A DNA stretch of 64,000 bases. Source: Lentzea albidocapillata subsp. violacea. Its GTDB lineage: Bacteria > Actinomycetota > Actinomycetes > Mycobacteriales > Pseudonocardiaceae. How positions within the stretch are numbered: position 1 is the first letter of the stretch; the number at the start of each line of letters is the position of its first letter. A model generated the notes under the pieces. The model had not been told where the DNA came from, searched no databases, and saw only the letters and a program-made list of their open reading frames with translations. Below are positions 8,921 to 17,230 of this stretch, piece after piece. The stretch spans positions 1-64,000 of the forward strand of contig NZ_FNET01000016.1 of the NCBI RefSeq assembly GCF_900100275.1. The letters are read 5' to 3'. Position numbers and translations under genes: made by a program.

Positions 8921-9754
8921 TCAGGTCCGGGCCGCCCACCGCGCGATGTCGGCGCAGATCACCGCCATGTCCGCCATGTCCTCTTCCAGACACCAGATCC
9001 AGTTGGTGACGGCCCGGTGCAGCGTCCAGTCGCGTGCCTTCGCCACGTCCAGCTCACCCGCGTCGCACACCGCCAGGAACCGGTCGGTGAGGCCCCTGGG
9101 CCCGTCCAGCTCGTCGAACCTGTTCCACAGCAACGGAATAACGCAGTACTCGGGATCACCCGACAACGGCTTCGGGTCGATCACCAGCCACGGCTCGCGG
9201 TCGCCGCGCAGCACGTTCTCGTAGTGCAGGTCCTCGTTGACGAGCGTCGTGCCCATCGGCCTGGTGCCGGCCTCGCGAGCCGCGCCGAGCAGGTCGCGCG
9301 GGATCGCCGGGTGATCCTCCAACTCGCTGGAGAACCGGCGGATCTCGCCCGGTGCCTGGATTCCACGATGGCGGCGCAGCAGGCCGCCGATCACGCCGAT
9401 GGCCAGGTCGACCGGTTCGTCGTCGAGCGAGTGCCGGTCCAGGCGTTCCAGCAGCAACGCGCCGAGCTCTGCGTCGTGGTCGAGCAGCCGCACCGCGCCG
9501 TTGCCGTCGTAGAGCCTGAGCGCCAGCGGTTCGTGCTGGGTCTCGTCGTCCGTCCAGCTCAGTTTCAGCACCGCGGGGTGCCCGTCGGCCTGGCGCACCG
9601 GCAGCACGACCGCGCAGAACCCGTTCATCAGCGCGCCGTCCGGGGTGAGCCGCCAGCGCGCGCACGCCTTGGTGGCGAGCTTCGGCAGGTTCGCGACCCA
9701 TTCCGGTGCGCCGTCGCCGAGACCCTCGCCGAAACCTTCAGGCACGGTGATCAT
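8921..9754 (-). CDS. Aminoglycoside/hydroxyurea phosphotransferase-like kinase
   Basis: A 277-residue kinase of the APH(6)/hydroxyurea-kinase group. The segment LVNEDLHYENVL matches the Brenner catalytic motif, although the usual first His is Asn here, and it is followed by the Mg-binding IDPKPLSGDPEY. The ATG at 9752-9754 is preferred because it makes a 4-base ATGA overlap with the upstream PNPOx-like gene. The family phosphorylates streptomycin or related hydroxyls, but chromosomal members often have no proven resistance role. Confidence 0.82.
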   Translation of the reverse strand: MITVPEGFGEGLGDGAPEWVANLPKLATKACARWRLTPDGALMNGFCAVVLPVRQADGHPAVLKLSWTDDETQHEPLALRLYDGNGAVRLLDHDAELGALLLERLDRHSLDDEPVDLAIGVIGGLLRRHRGIQAPGEIRRFSSELEDHPAIPRDLLGAAREAGTRPMGTTLVNEDLHYENVLRGDREPWLVIDPKPLSGDPEYCVIPLLWNRFDELDGPRGLTDRFLAVCDAGELDVAKARDWTLHRAVTNWIWCLEEDMADMAVICADIARWAART

Positions 9755-10089
9755 GAGCTGAACTCCAGCCGGTACACGGCGTCCCACGACGGCTTGGTGT
9801 TGAGCCGGGCGGTGCGCAGGGCCTGCGTCGTCTCGTCGTCGGGCTCGGTCAGGTGCGCGACGGCCTGGGCGTCGACCAGGTGCGAATGCGTGGTGGGGGA
9901 CCGGACGGTGACGGTGACCTGCGCTCCGTCAGCCAGTCCCGGCACCGTCGGTTCGGTACCGCCGGAGATGACCCACAGCGAGTCGGCGCGCCAATGCGCG
10001 TGCACGAGGCGCGGTTCGTGGCCGGGCGAGGTGATCCAGACGGCGGCGGCCTTCCGCAGCGCGGCGTCAAGTACTCGAGTGATCTCCAC
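9751..10089 (-). CDS. Small PNPOx-like (split-barrel) protein
   Basis: A 112-residue protein that looks like a pyridoxamine-phosphate-oxidase-type FMN-binding split barrel. The N-terminal part, VWITSPGHEPRLVHAHWRAD then SLWVIS, has the spacing of strands 1-3 of that fold, and DDETTQALRTAR fits the C-terminal region. No cofactor residue can be named with certainty. It overlaps the kinase gene downstream by four bases. It could equally be a cofactor-free family member. Confidence 0.6.
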   Translation of the reverse strand: MEITRVLDAALRKAAAVWITSPGHEPRLVHAHWRADSLWVISGGTEPTVPGLADGAQVTVTVRSPTTHSHLVDAQAVAHLTEPDDETTQALRTARLNTKPSWDAVYRLEFSS

Positions 10090-10135
10090 CGGTTCAGCCT
10101 GCCAGTGTTGGATGGCCGCTGCTCCGCAGACGGCG

Positions 10136-10239
10136 GCGAGTTCGCCGGGAAGTCGGTCGTCCGGCCGAATCGCTCACGGCGGATTGGGCTTCGCCGAATC
10201 CGCCGTGAGCGGTTGACCGGACGACCGACGCGAACTCGC
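10136..10239. repeat. Triple-nested inverted repeat
   Basis: Three concentric perfect arms are visible: 10136-10144/10231-10239 (9 bp), 10152-10164/10217-10229 (13 bp) and 10171-10185/10197-10211 (15 bp) around an 11-nt centre. It lies between the divergent PNPOx-like gene and the CitE-like lyase gene. The lyase's ribosome site is about 80 bases further on. It is either an extragenic palindromic element or a large bidirectional regulatory structure. Its sequence differs from the 125-bp element. Confidence 0.85.
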
Positions 10240-10331
10240 TTTGTGAAACGGGACTCAGCGAATATGCGCCCGGAGATGATGCGTGCCACTGTGGCGCTCA
10301 TAGTTACCGGCCGGTACAAGGAGGTACTCCA

Positions 10332-11291
10332 GTGGTCGACCAGCAGCGTCCCCGTCGCTCGTGTCTGGCGGTCCCCGGCTCGAGCCAGAAGATGATCGAC
10401 AAGGCGCGCACGCTGCCGGCGGACCAGGTGTTCCTGGACCTGGAAGACGCCTGCGCGCCGCTGGCCAAGCCCGATGCCCGCAAGACCATCGTCGCGTCGC
10501 TCAACGAGGGCGGCTGGGGCGACAAGGCCCGCGTCGTCCGCGTCAACGACTGGACGACGGAGTGGACCTACCGCGACGTCACCGAGGTCGTCGAGGGCGC
10601 CGGCGCGAACCTCGACTGCATCATGCTGCCGAAGGTCCAGACGCCGGAGCAGGTCGTGGCGCTCGACTTCCTGATCACCCAGATCGAGAAGACCATGGGC
10701 TACGAGGTCGGCAAGATCGGCATCGAGGCGCAGATCGAGAACGCCCTGGGTCTGAACAACGTCAACGCGATCGCCACCGCGTCCCCGCGCGTCGAGACGA
10801 TCATCTTCGGCCCGGCGGACTTCATGGCGTCGATCAACATGAAGTCGCTGGTCGTCGGCGAGCAGCCGCCCGGCTACGACGTCGGTGACGCCTACCACTA
10901 CATCCTGATGCGGATCCTGATGGCCGCGCGGGCCCACGACAAGCAGGCCATCGACGGCCCCTACCTGCAGATTCGCGACGTCGACGGGTACAAGCGCGTC
11001 GCCGGTCGCTCGGCGGCGCTGGGCTTCGACGGCAAGTGGGTGCTGCACCCCGGCCAGATCGACGCGGCCAACGAGGTCTTCAGCCCGAAGCAGGACGACT
11101 ACGACCACGCCGAGAACATCCTCGACGCGTACGAGTTCTACACGTCCGAGGCGGGCGGCAGGCGGGGCGCGGTGATGCTCGGCGACGAGATGATCGACGA
11201 GGCGTCGCGCAAGATGGCGCTGGTGATCTCCGGCAAGGGCCGTGCGGCGGGCATGTCCCGCGCGAACGTGTGGACGCCGCCGGAGGCCTGA
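10332..11291 (+). CDS. HpcH/HpaI-family CoA ester lyase (CitE/malyl-CoA lyase-like)
   Basis: A 319-residue TIM-barrel aldolase of the citrate-lyase beta / malyl-CoA lyase group, which cleaves 3-hydroxyacyl-CoA esters. The N-terminus carries RSCLAVPGSSQKMIDKA and then DQVFLDLEDACAP with metal-binding acidic residues. IGIEAQIENALGL contains the second metal Glu, and GFDGKWVLHPGQID closes the barrel. The GTG at 10332 is preceded by AAGGAGGTA (10318-10326). An acyl-CoA dehydrogenase follows nearby and a MaoC hydratase lies 20 kb away, so a role in C4-C5 dicarboxylic CoA metabolism is plausible but inferred. Confidence 0.87.
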   Translation: MVDQQRPRRSCLAVPGSSQKMIDKARTLPADQVFLDLEDACAPLAKPDARKTIVASLNEGGWGDKARVVRVNDWTTEWTYRDVTEVVEGAGANLDCIMLPKVQTPEQVVALDFLITQIEKTMGYEVGKIGIEAQIENALGLNNVNAIATASPRVETIIFGPADFMASINMKSLVVGEQPPGYDVGDAYHYILMRILMAARAHDKQAIDGPYLQIRDVDGYKRVAGRSAALGFDGKWVLHPGQIDAANEVFSPKQDDYDHAENILDAYEFYTSEAGGRRGAVMLGDEMIDEASRKMALVISGKGRAAGMSRANVWTPPEA

Positions 11292-11298
11292 TTCCGTT

Positions 11299-11390
11299 AC
11301 GGATTGTGCGCTACTTCACCCTGAATGTCACTGGACGTGTTCGACCGTCACAGGTTGCGTTCGAAATGGGTGAAGTGGCGCACAATCCGT
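11299..11390. repeat. Long inverted repeat downstream of the lyase gene
   Basis: The arms 11299-11321 and 11368-11390 are 23 bp with a single mismatch (ACGGATTGTGCG... against ...CGCACAATCCGT), separated by 46 nt. It starts 8 bases after the lyase stop. There is no T-run after it, so a simple rho-independent terminator is not obvious. It may fold in mRNA as a 3' stabiliser or be an extragenic palindrome. Confidence 0.8.
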
Positions 11391-11437
11391 CACCGGAGTT
11401 TGCGATCTGCCCCCGGCGTGGGGGCATGCTCTGGGGC

Positions 11438-11614
11438 ATGTCACGTTCGAGTAACGGCAAGACGAGCAGACGGTTGCGGCTCTTCAAACGTCGCGAGGAC
11501 GACCTGCTCGAGCGCAGCTTCCGCAGCTGCCCGGGCTGCGCTACCGACGTCCACGTGTTCGCCGACGTCTGCCGCCACTGCGGTGGCGCCCTGGAGATCG
11601 CCCTCGCGGGCTGA
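11438..11614 (+). CDS. Small zinc-ribbon protein
   Basis: A predicted 58-residue basic protein with two CxxC knuckles, SCPGCATDV and VCRHCGGAL, 12 residues apart, which would bind one zinc ion. The N-terminus is rich in Arg and Lys (SRRLRLFKRREDD). The ATG at 11438 is one of several possible starts (also 11426 and 11366), and the ribosome site is poor. It could be a small nucleic-acid-binding or ribosome-associated protein. The function is unknown. Confidence 0.6.
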   Translation: MSRSSNGKTSRRLRLFKRREDDLLERSFRSCPGCATDVHVFADVCRHCGGALEIALAG

Positions 11615-11622
11615 GCTCTCCG

Positions 11623-12012
11623 CTAGTAGGTGTTGCTGTTCGCGGCCGCGATGATCGCGATGATGATGAACGCGAAGTAGAGCAGCCATCCACCGATGAC
11701 GAAGTAGCCGACGATCAGGCCGGCCATGGCCATGCCGTGCCCTTCCTCCTCGCCGCGCTTGATCTTCCCCATCGCGATGTGGCCGAAGATGACGCCGACG
11801 ATCGCCGTGACGCCGCACGTCACGAAACCCACGCAGGACAGGACCAGCGAGAGAATCGCGTTCTGCTGCGGCTTCGGCATGGGCGGCGGGTAGCCGTAGC
11901 CGTAGGGCGGCTGCTGGCCGTACGGGCCGGGCTGACCGGGCTGGCCGTAAGGCGGCTGCTGCTGGCCGTACGGATCTCCCGGCTGCTTCGGGTTGTACGG
12001 GTCGTAGGTCAT
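11623..12012 (-). CDS. DUF4190 membrane protein with Pro/Gly/Tyr-rich head
   Basis: A 129-residue protein. The first 45 residues are a low-complexity Pro/Gln/Gly/Tyr stretch (PYGQQQPPYGQPGQPG). Two membrane helices follow (ILSLVLSCVGFVTCGVTAIV and FVIGGWLLYFAFIIIAIIAA) joined by the DUF4190 signature GHIAMGKIKRGEEEGHGMA. Such actinobacterial proteins sit in the cytoplasmic membrane with the repeat tail in the cytosol. No activity is known. The gene is convergent with the zinc-ribbon gene, 8 bases apart. Confidence 0.88.
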   Translation of the reverse strand: MTYDPYNPKQPGDPYGQQQPPYGQPGQPGPYGQQPPYGYGYPPPMPKPQQNAILSLVLSCVGFVTCGVTAIVGVIFGHIAMGKIKRGEEEGHGMAMAGLIVGYFVIGGWLLYFAFIIIAIIAAANSNTY

Positions 12013-12214
12013 CGTGGGTCCCCCTAGAAGTGGTGAGGCGGGATCTTATGGTCCTGCCCCTCAGTTCGTCGCGTGCGGGTGCGCGAATACACCTGCCAGG
12101 GATGCTGTTTCGGTACAGCGGGCGCTCGGGTTGTTGCGGAGAGCACACCCCGGTCGCAAACGGGCGTTAACCGGTCCATACTCGCCGGTAACCAAGCCTT
12201 GGAAGGGAAGTGCG

Positions 12215-13411
12215 ATGGCGCGCCTCGCCCAGACCGCGGGTCTCACGGACATCCAGGAAGAAATCCTCGCGACCGTCCGCACGTTCGTGGACAAGGAGAT
12301 CATCCCGCACGCCCAGACGCTGGAGCACGGCGACACGTACCCCGCCGACATCGTCGAGGGCATGAAGGAGATGGGCCTCTTCGGCCTGACGATCCCCGAG
12401 GAGTACGGCGGCCTGGGCGAGTCCCTGCTGACCTACGCGCTGGTGGTCGAGCAGATCGCGCGCGGCTGGATGAGCGTCTCCGGTGTCATCAACACCCACT
12501 TCATCGTGGCGCACATGCTCAAGCAGCACGGGACGCCCGAGCAGAAGCAGAAGTACCTGCCGCGGATGGCCGCGGGCGAGGTGCGCGGGTCGTTCTCCAT
12601 GTCCGAGCCCGAACTCGGCTCCGACGTCGCCGCGATCCGCACCCGCGCGGTGAAGGGCGAGTCGGGTTACACCATCAACGGCCAGAAGATGTGGCTGACG
12701 AACGGCGGCACGTCGAACCTCACCGCCGTGCTGGTGAAGACCGACGAGGGCGCCGAGAAGCCGCACCAGAACCTCACGGCGTTCCTGGTCGAGAAGCCCG
12801 AGGGCTACGGCGAGGTCCTGCCGGGCCTCACGATCCCCGGCAAGATCGACAAGATGGGCTACAAGGGCGTCGACACCACCGAGATGGTGTTCGACGGCTT
12901 CGAGATCGCCGCGGACCAGGTGCTGGGCGGCGTCACCGGCCAGGGCTTCCGCCACATGATGGACGGCGTCGAGGTGGGCCGCGTGAACGTGGCTGCCCGC
13001 GCGTGCGGCATCTCGATCCGCGCCTTCGAGCTCGCGATCGAGTACTCCCAGCAGCGCAGGACGTTCGGCAAGGCCATCGTGGAGCACCAGGCCATCGCGT
13101 TCAAGCTCGCCGAGATGGCCACCAAGGTCGAGGCCGCGCACCTGATGATGGTCAACGCCGCGCGCCTCAAGGACTCGGGTCAGCGCAACGACGTCGAGGC
13201 CGGCATGGCGAAGCTCATCGCCTCCGAGTACTGCGCCGAGGTGACGCAGGAGTCGTTCCGCATCCACGGCGGCTACGGCTATTCCAAGGAGTACGAGATC
13301 GAGCGCCTGATGCGCGAGGCCCCGTTCCTGCTGATCGGCGAGGGCACGTCGGAGATCCAGAAGACGATCATCTCGCGCGGCCTGCTCCGCGACTACCAGT
13401 CGCGCGGCTAG
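12215..13411 (+). CDS. Acyl-CoA dehydrogenase
   Basis: A 398-residue flavoenzyme that oxidises acyl-CoA at the alpha-beta bond. Family signatures include GSFSMSEPELGSDVAAIRTR (FAD/substrate loop), RRTFGKAIVEHQAIAFKLAE and the C-terminal RIHGGYGYSKEYEIERLMR. IGEGTSEIQK holds the catalytic glutamate. The ATG at 12215 follows GGAAGGGAAG (12201-12210). A perfect 11-bp palindrome CCAAGCCTTGG (12192-12202) overlaps the ribosome-site region and may be an operator. Substrate range cannot be read; methylsuccinyl-CoA or branched acyl-CoA are possible given the nearby lyase. Confidence 0.93.
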   Translation: MARLAQTAGLTDIQEEILATVRTFVDKEIIPHAQTLEHGDTYPADIVEGMKEMGLFGLTIPEEYGGLGESLLTYALVVEQIARGWMSVSGVINTHFIVAHMLKQHGTPEQKQKYLPRMAAGEVRGSFSMSEPELGSDVAAIRTRAVKGESGYTINGQKMWLTNGGTSNLTAVLVKTDEGAEKPHQNLTAFLVEKPEGYGEVLPGLTIPGKIDKMGYKGVDTTEMVFDGFEIAADQVLGGVTGQGFRHMMDGVEVGRVNVAARACGISIRAFELAIEYSQQRRTFGKAIVEHQAIAFKLAEMATKVEAAHLMMVNAARLKDSGQRNDVEAGMAKLIASEYCAEVTQESFRIHGGYGYSKEYEIERLMREAPFLLIGEGTSEIQKTIISRGLLRDYQSRG

Positions 13412-13419
13412 ACGTTCGC

Positions 13420-13464
13420 CCGTTAGGGGTCATTCTTTCACGAGACTGGCCCCTGACGGTTTTT
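13420..13464 (+). terminator. Rho-independent terminator after acyl-CoA dehydrogenase
   Basis: A 12-bp stem (13420-13431 with 13448-13459, two G-U pairs) is followed directly by TTTTT (13460-13464). It lies just after the dehydrogenase stop and before the next gene's TTG start. Confidence 0.75.
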
Positions 13465-13491
13465 GCCTGCGGGCCATAAGGTTCGCTCACT

Positions 13492-14313
13492 TTGAGCACA
13501 GATCTGACACTTCCCGGACCTGTGTCGCCGCCACACGTGGTCCGTCTGGAGCTGGACACGTTCTCCGGCGTCGACCGTCCCGCGCTGGCCAGGTGGTTCG
13601 GCGCCCTGTTCACCGACCTGCTCGCACCTCTGTGCCCGGCATCGGTCGAGGAGCTCGTGTCGGTGGCGCGCGACTACCACCCCTCCGACACAACGCCCTG
13701 GGGACCGCCGGGATATGCCCGGCTGCTGCTCTCTTCGGGTGACTTCACTCTTCCGTCGTGGTCGGCCGCCCTCGCCGACCTGCCGTCGTTCCTGCGCGTG
13801 CAACTGGTCCAGCTCGACTCCCAGGGCGTGCCCCTGGTCGATCACGGCTGGAGCGCGGAGATCCTGCTGAAGGACGACCCGGAGTTCCCGCACCAGGTCG
13901 TTGTCACGGCCTCGCGGTCGTTGTTCGGCGGCTGGATTTCCCATGCGGTGCAACAGGAGTGGCTGTCCGTCCTCCGGTCGGGTGCCTCGGTGGTGCGGGC
14001 CAGCGGCGGCTGGATCACGCTGGACCACGTCGGCGTGCGGACCGCCCACGAGGTCGCTGTCGGCGTCGGCCTGGACGAATCCCTTTTCATGGCAGCGGAA
14101 ATGACGCGCGGCCCGCACTGGGCGACGTTGCTGGGTCCGCGTCAGGTCGCCGCTTTGGGTGGTGTGCAGGAGGTCTGCGCGACGGCGCCGTGTTTTTCCG
14201 TCGAGCACCTCGGCGGCGGCCGCATCCTTCTGCAGCTGACGGAACACCTCGACGAGGTGCCGCCGGACGTGGTGCGGAAGCTGGCCGAGTTCCTCGGACC
14301 GGTGCTGCACTGA
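13492..14313 (+). CDS. Hypothetical protein, 273 aa
   Basis: I do not recognise this family. The frame is clean and high GC, begins at TTG 13492 and has no membrane helix or signal peptide. Aromatic residues are frequent (GPPGYARLLLSSGDFTLPSW, SLFGGWISHAVQQEWL), and the C-terminus carries GGGRILLQLTEHLDE. The alternation of strands and short loops suggests a soluble alpha/beta protein of the kind often seen as immunity or DUF3396-like proteins, but no residue evidence settles this. The next gene starts 43 bases later. Confidence 0.65.
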   Translation: MSTDLTLPGPVSPPHVVRLELDTFSGVDRPALARWFGALFTDLLAPLCPASVEELVSVARDYHPSDTTPWGPPGYARLLLSSGDFTLPSWSAALADLPSFLRVQLVQLDSQGVPLVDHGWSAEILLKDDPEFPHQVVVTASRSLFGGWISHAVQQEWLSVLRSGASVVRASGGWITLDHVGVRTAHEVAVGVGLDESLFMAAEMTRGPHWATLLGPRQVAALGGVQEVCATAPCFSVEHLGGGRILLQLTEHLDEVPPDVVRKLAEFLGPVLH

Positions 14314-14356
14314 ACTCGACCGGCGAGATCCGCGCTCGTTTGGGACCCTGTGATCC

Positions 14357-14953
14357 GTGAGGCCTTCACCGAAAACCGACGTGCTCGTCGCCGTGGACAC
14401 CGCGCTGCGCCCGACGGGCTTCGTCCGCCGCGGCCACGTCTGGCTTCAGGAACGCGGTGACGGCGTCTCCGGCTGGCTCGGCTTCGGCGTCGCGGGCGCG
14501 CTCGACCTGACCCCGCTGGTCGGCGTCTGCTTCCGCCGCTACGACGCGGTCTGCCGCACCCTTGGTGTCGGAATCCCGACCACGCCGGTGGTGTCGATGC
14601 CGCTCGGCCACCTGATGCCCGACAAGCCCGTCTGGAAGTGGACCTTCGAGCCCGGCGGTGACCACGCTCCCGTGGCGGCGTCGCTGGTGGCCGCGTTCCT
14701 CAAGCACGGCAAGCCGTACATCGACAAGTACGCGAAGTGGGACACGCTGGCCCGCGAACTCGTCGCGAAGCCGGAGTCGTTGCTCGACTTCGAGCGGGCG
14801 CGCAAGCTCGCGGTCATCCACGTGCTCGGCGGGAACCCCGGTGCGGCCCGTGAGGCGCTGAAGAAGGAGACGGAGCGGCTGGAGGACAGCCGGGACGTAT
14901 ATGCGCGGTCGCACCGCGCTCTCGTGCACCGGTTCGAACCCATGTTCGGCTAG
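14357..14953 (+). CDS. DUF4304-like protein
   Basis: A 198-residue soluble protein resembling the DUF4304 family. The pattern LRPTGFVRRGHVWLQERGDG followed by a beta-strand region, and a helical C-terminal half (ALKKETERLEDSRDVYARSH), is typical. The GTG at 14357 is 43 bases after the previous stop, so both may be cotranscribed. The family has no established activity and is sometimes found near toxin-immunity loci. No toxin gene is visible here. Confidence 0.65.
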   Translation: MRPSPKTDVLVAVDTALRPTGFVRRGHVWLQERGDGVSGWLGFGVAGALDLTPLVGVCFRRYDAVCRTLGVGIPTTPVVSMPLGHLMPDKPVWKWTFEPGGDHAPVAASLVAAFLKHGKPYIDKYAKWDTLARELVAKPESLLDFERARKLAVIHVLGGNPGAAREALKKETERLEDSRDVYARSHRALVHRFEPMFG

Positions 14954-15132
14954 GTTCCATCGAGGGTGAGCCTTATGTCTTGAATGTCCGAACCCACACT
15001 CCGATCACGCTAGCCCTTGGATCACCCATTCAGTCCATGCGGGACATCGTCCTGTTAGTCAGGATTGAGATGGGAGCCTGTTGAGCGCATGCGCCGGGGG
15101 CGCGTGCGTGGTTTCCCGCTGTACCGCATCAA

Positions 15133-16155
15133 ATGTCCTGGGGGATTTTGTTGTTGAACCACAACGTCGAGCCGTCTGGTCTCGACCGGATCACAGTTGT
15201 CACGACGGCGAGCCGGATCCGCCTCGGTCTCAGCGAACTGGTGAACGGCGCGTCGCCGCGTCTGGGCGAACTGCGACAGGCACACGTGGAGGTGCTGGCC
15301 GGCCTGACCGGGGACGCGTTGCCCCCGGTGCTCGTGTGCAGGCATTCCCTGAGGGTGATCGACGGTCATCACCGGGTCGCGGCGGCGCTTCGTCGCGGCG
15401 ACGCCGAGATCGATGCCGAGTTCTTCGACGGCTCGCCGGAAGAAGCGTTCGTGCACGCCGTACGTGCCAACGTGCGGCACGGTCTGCCGCTGAGTAAGGA
15501 AGAGCGTGAGCTCGCGGTCGATCGCATCATCGGCTCGCACCCGTACTTCTCCGACCGGGCGATCGCCGGTATCGTTGGCGTGTCCGCGAAAACCGTTGCG
15601 GCGCAGCGGAAGCGGATGTCGTCGGGAGACGCTCAGCCGCTCGTGCGTGTCGGACGCGACGGCCGGAGCCGGCCGGTAGGCCCCGCGGCGGGCAGACTAC
15701 GGGCCGCGGAGATCATCGGTGGGGCTCCTCGCACACCGCTGAGGGAAGTGGCGGTGCGAGCCGGGATCTCGGTGGCCACGGCGCACGACGTCCGCAAGCG
15801 GCTTCTCGAGGGAGCTGATCCTGTCCCCGACGGCACGAGGTTGGCTGGGCCACGACGTGGCTCTCGGTCCTTCGGTCGTCGTGGGACCGGGAACGCCCAC
15901 AAGCCGGAGAAGGTGGACCGGCTCGCCGCGATGAGTGCGCTGCGCAACGACCCGTCGTTGCGGCTCAGCGAGAAGGGTCGAGGCCTGCTGCGCTGGCTGG
16001 AGGTGCAGGCGATGGCACTTGACGGGAGGGAGGCGGTAGCCGCTGCCGTTCCCGCGCACTGCGCCGAAGTCGTCGTCGACCTGGTGCGAGAACAGGCACA
16101 CGTGTTGATCCGGTTCGCCGACGCTTTGCAGCGCAAGCACGCGATCGGAGACTGA
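15133..16155 (+). CDS. StrR-like pathway-specific activator (ParB-like domain plus HTH)
   Basis: A 340-residue regulator strongly resembling StrR, the streptomycin cluster activator. It has a ParB/sulfiredoxin-like N-terminal domain with VIDGHHRVAAALRRGD (from residue 75), then GLPLSKEERELAVDRII and the helix-turn-helix YFSDRAIAGIVGVSAKTVAA. The C-terminal LRNDPSLRLSEKGRGLLRWL is also shared with StrR. Known family members activate antibiotic genes by binding GTTCGActG-N11-CagTCGAAC. A perfect site of that form lies at 19389-19421, upstream of the peptide gene of this cluster. Starts at ATG 15133 or TTG 15148 are possible. It is convergent with the aminotransferase gene. Confidence 0.9.
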   Translation: MSWGILLLNHNVEPSGLDRITVVTTASRIRLGLSELVNGASPRLGELRQAHVEVLAGLTGDALPPVLVCRHSLRVIDGHHRVAAALRRGDAEIDAEFFDGSPEEAFVHAVRANVRHGLPLSKEERELAVDRIIGSHPYFSDRAIAGIVGVSAKTVAAQRKRMSSGDAQPLVRVGRDGRSRPVGPAAGRLRAAEIIGGAPRTPLREVAVRAGISVATAHDVRKRLLEGADPVPDGTRLAGPRRGSRSFGRRGTGNAHKPEKVDRLAAMSALRNDPSLRLSEKGRGLLRWLEVQAMALDGREAVAAAVPAHCAEVVVDLVREQAHVLIRFADALQRKHAIGD

Positions 16156-16163
16156 TGGCTGGC

Positions 16164-16192
16164 GGGGACCGCGGCGTCTGGCGGCGGTCCCC
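16164..16192. terminator. Bidirectional hairpin between convergent genes
   Basis: Perfect 9-bp arms GGGGACCGC (16164-16172) and GCGGTCCCC (16184-16192) with an 11-nt loop lie in the 43-bp gap between the regulator and aminotransferase stops. There is no long T-run on either side. Confidence 0.6.
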
Positions 16193-16198
16193 GGTAGC

Positions 16199-17230
16199 TC
16201 AGAGTGCGAGCCGTGCGGTGATGTCGCTCAATCCGGTTGCAGTGCGCGGATTCACCGTGAAGCGCAGCAATCGCTCGTCGGCGAACCACTTGCAGGCAGC
16301 GGACCCGACGACCTCGCGCACGAAGTTCTCCGGTAGGCCGGCGTCATACCTGACGCAAACGAAATTCGCGTTTGCGGGCAACACGTGGTCCTTGGGAAAG
16401 ACCCTGTGCAACAGCCGCACCACGCTGTCTCTCAAGGTCTTGGTGCTGTCGACGATCTCGGCACGCAGGTTCGACCACTCAGGGGCGAACAACGTGTCGA
16501 TCACCGCGAGCTGGAAGTAGTCGAGCGGGAAGCGGTCCTGGATGCGGGTCAGCGACCTGATTGTGGCTGCGGGTCCGATCAGGAGACCCGCTCTGGCACC
16601 CGCGAGTGCGAACGTCTTCGACGCGGTCAGGCAGCTTACGGCGCCCCGGTCGACCAGCCTCCGCAGGTGGTGCTGCAACGGGTGGTCGGTGAAGGCGTCG
16701 TAGGTGAGGTCGACGACTGCGCTGATGGGCGCGGGACCGAGCTCGCAGACGCGTGCCAGTGTCCCGAGGTCGATCACGTGACCAGTGGGGTTGTTGGGCG
16801 AGCACAACACCGGGACGTGGTCTCGGGTTCCTCGTTCGAGGTGCTTCGCCAGTCCCGCGAACCCGTTCGAAGCGTCGAAGTCCTGTGTGGACAGCTGCAG
16901 CGAGGTGGCGATGTCGCGGAAGCCGAAGAACCCTGGCACGGGCAGCAGCACACTACGTGAGTGGTTCTTGAGGAGCTGGAAGGAGGTTCGCAGTCCTTCG
17001 CTTGCGCCTCGGGTGAGGATCAGTTCCTGCGGTGATACGAGGTAGTGCGCGGCGATCCGTTCCAGGACGGCTTGCTGCTGCCGGGCGGGATATCGCGCCC
17101 AGTCGAGTCGTCCGACCCTATGTAGGACCGCGTTCTTGAACTCGTCGGGCAGGACGGCGTGGGACTCGGTCAGGTCGACGCCGAACGGCGGGGATTCGAC
17201 CACGATGCGAAGGTCCGGCGCTGCGGTCAT
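16199..17230 (-). CDS. PLP-dependent aminotransferase, HisC/CobD-like
   Basis: A 343-residue fold-type I aminotransferase. Diagnostic motifs are SPNNPTG (Asn at 146-147), VVDLTYDAF (Asp174 and Tyr177, ring N and O3' contacts) and LTASKTFALAGARAGLLIG, in which K205 should bind PLP. The C-terminal substrate Arg lies in LLRFTVNPRTATG. It resembles histidinol-phosphate aminotransferase and CobD but sits outside his or cobalamin genes, in a small cluster with an exporter, a GRDP-like protein and a short peptide. It shares a 4-base ATGA overlap with the exporter gene, so it is last in the operon. Transamination of a side chain or of a free amino-acid building block is inferred. Confidence 0.88.
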   Translation of the reverse strand: MTAAPDLRIVVESPPFGVDLTESHAVLPDEFKNAVLHRVGRLDWARYPARQQQAVLERIAAHYLVSPQELILTRGASEGLRTSFQLLKNHSRSVLLPVPGFFGFRDIATSLQLSTQDFDASNGFAGLAKHLERGTRDHVPVLCSPNNPTGHVIDLGTLARVCELGPAPISAVVDLTYDAFTDHPLQHHLRRLVDRGAVSCLTASKTFALAGARAGLLIGPAATIRSLTRIQDRFPLDYFQLAVIDTLFAPEWSNLRAEIVDSTKTLRDSVVRLLHRVFPKDHVLPANANFVCVRYDAGLPENFVREVVGSAACKWFADERLLRFTVNPRTATGLSDITARLAL

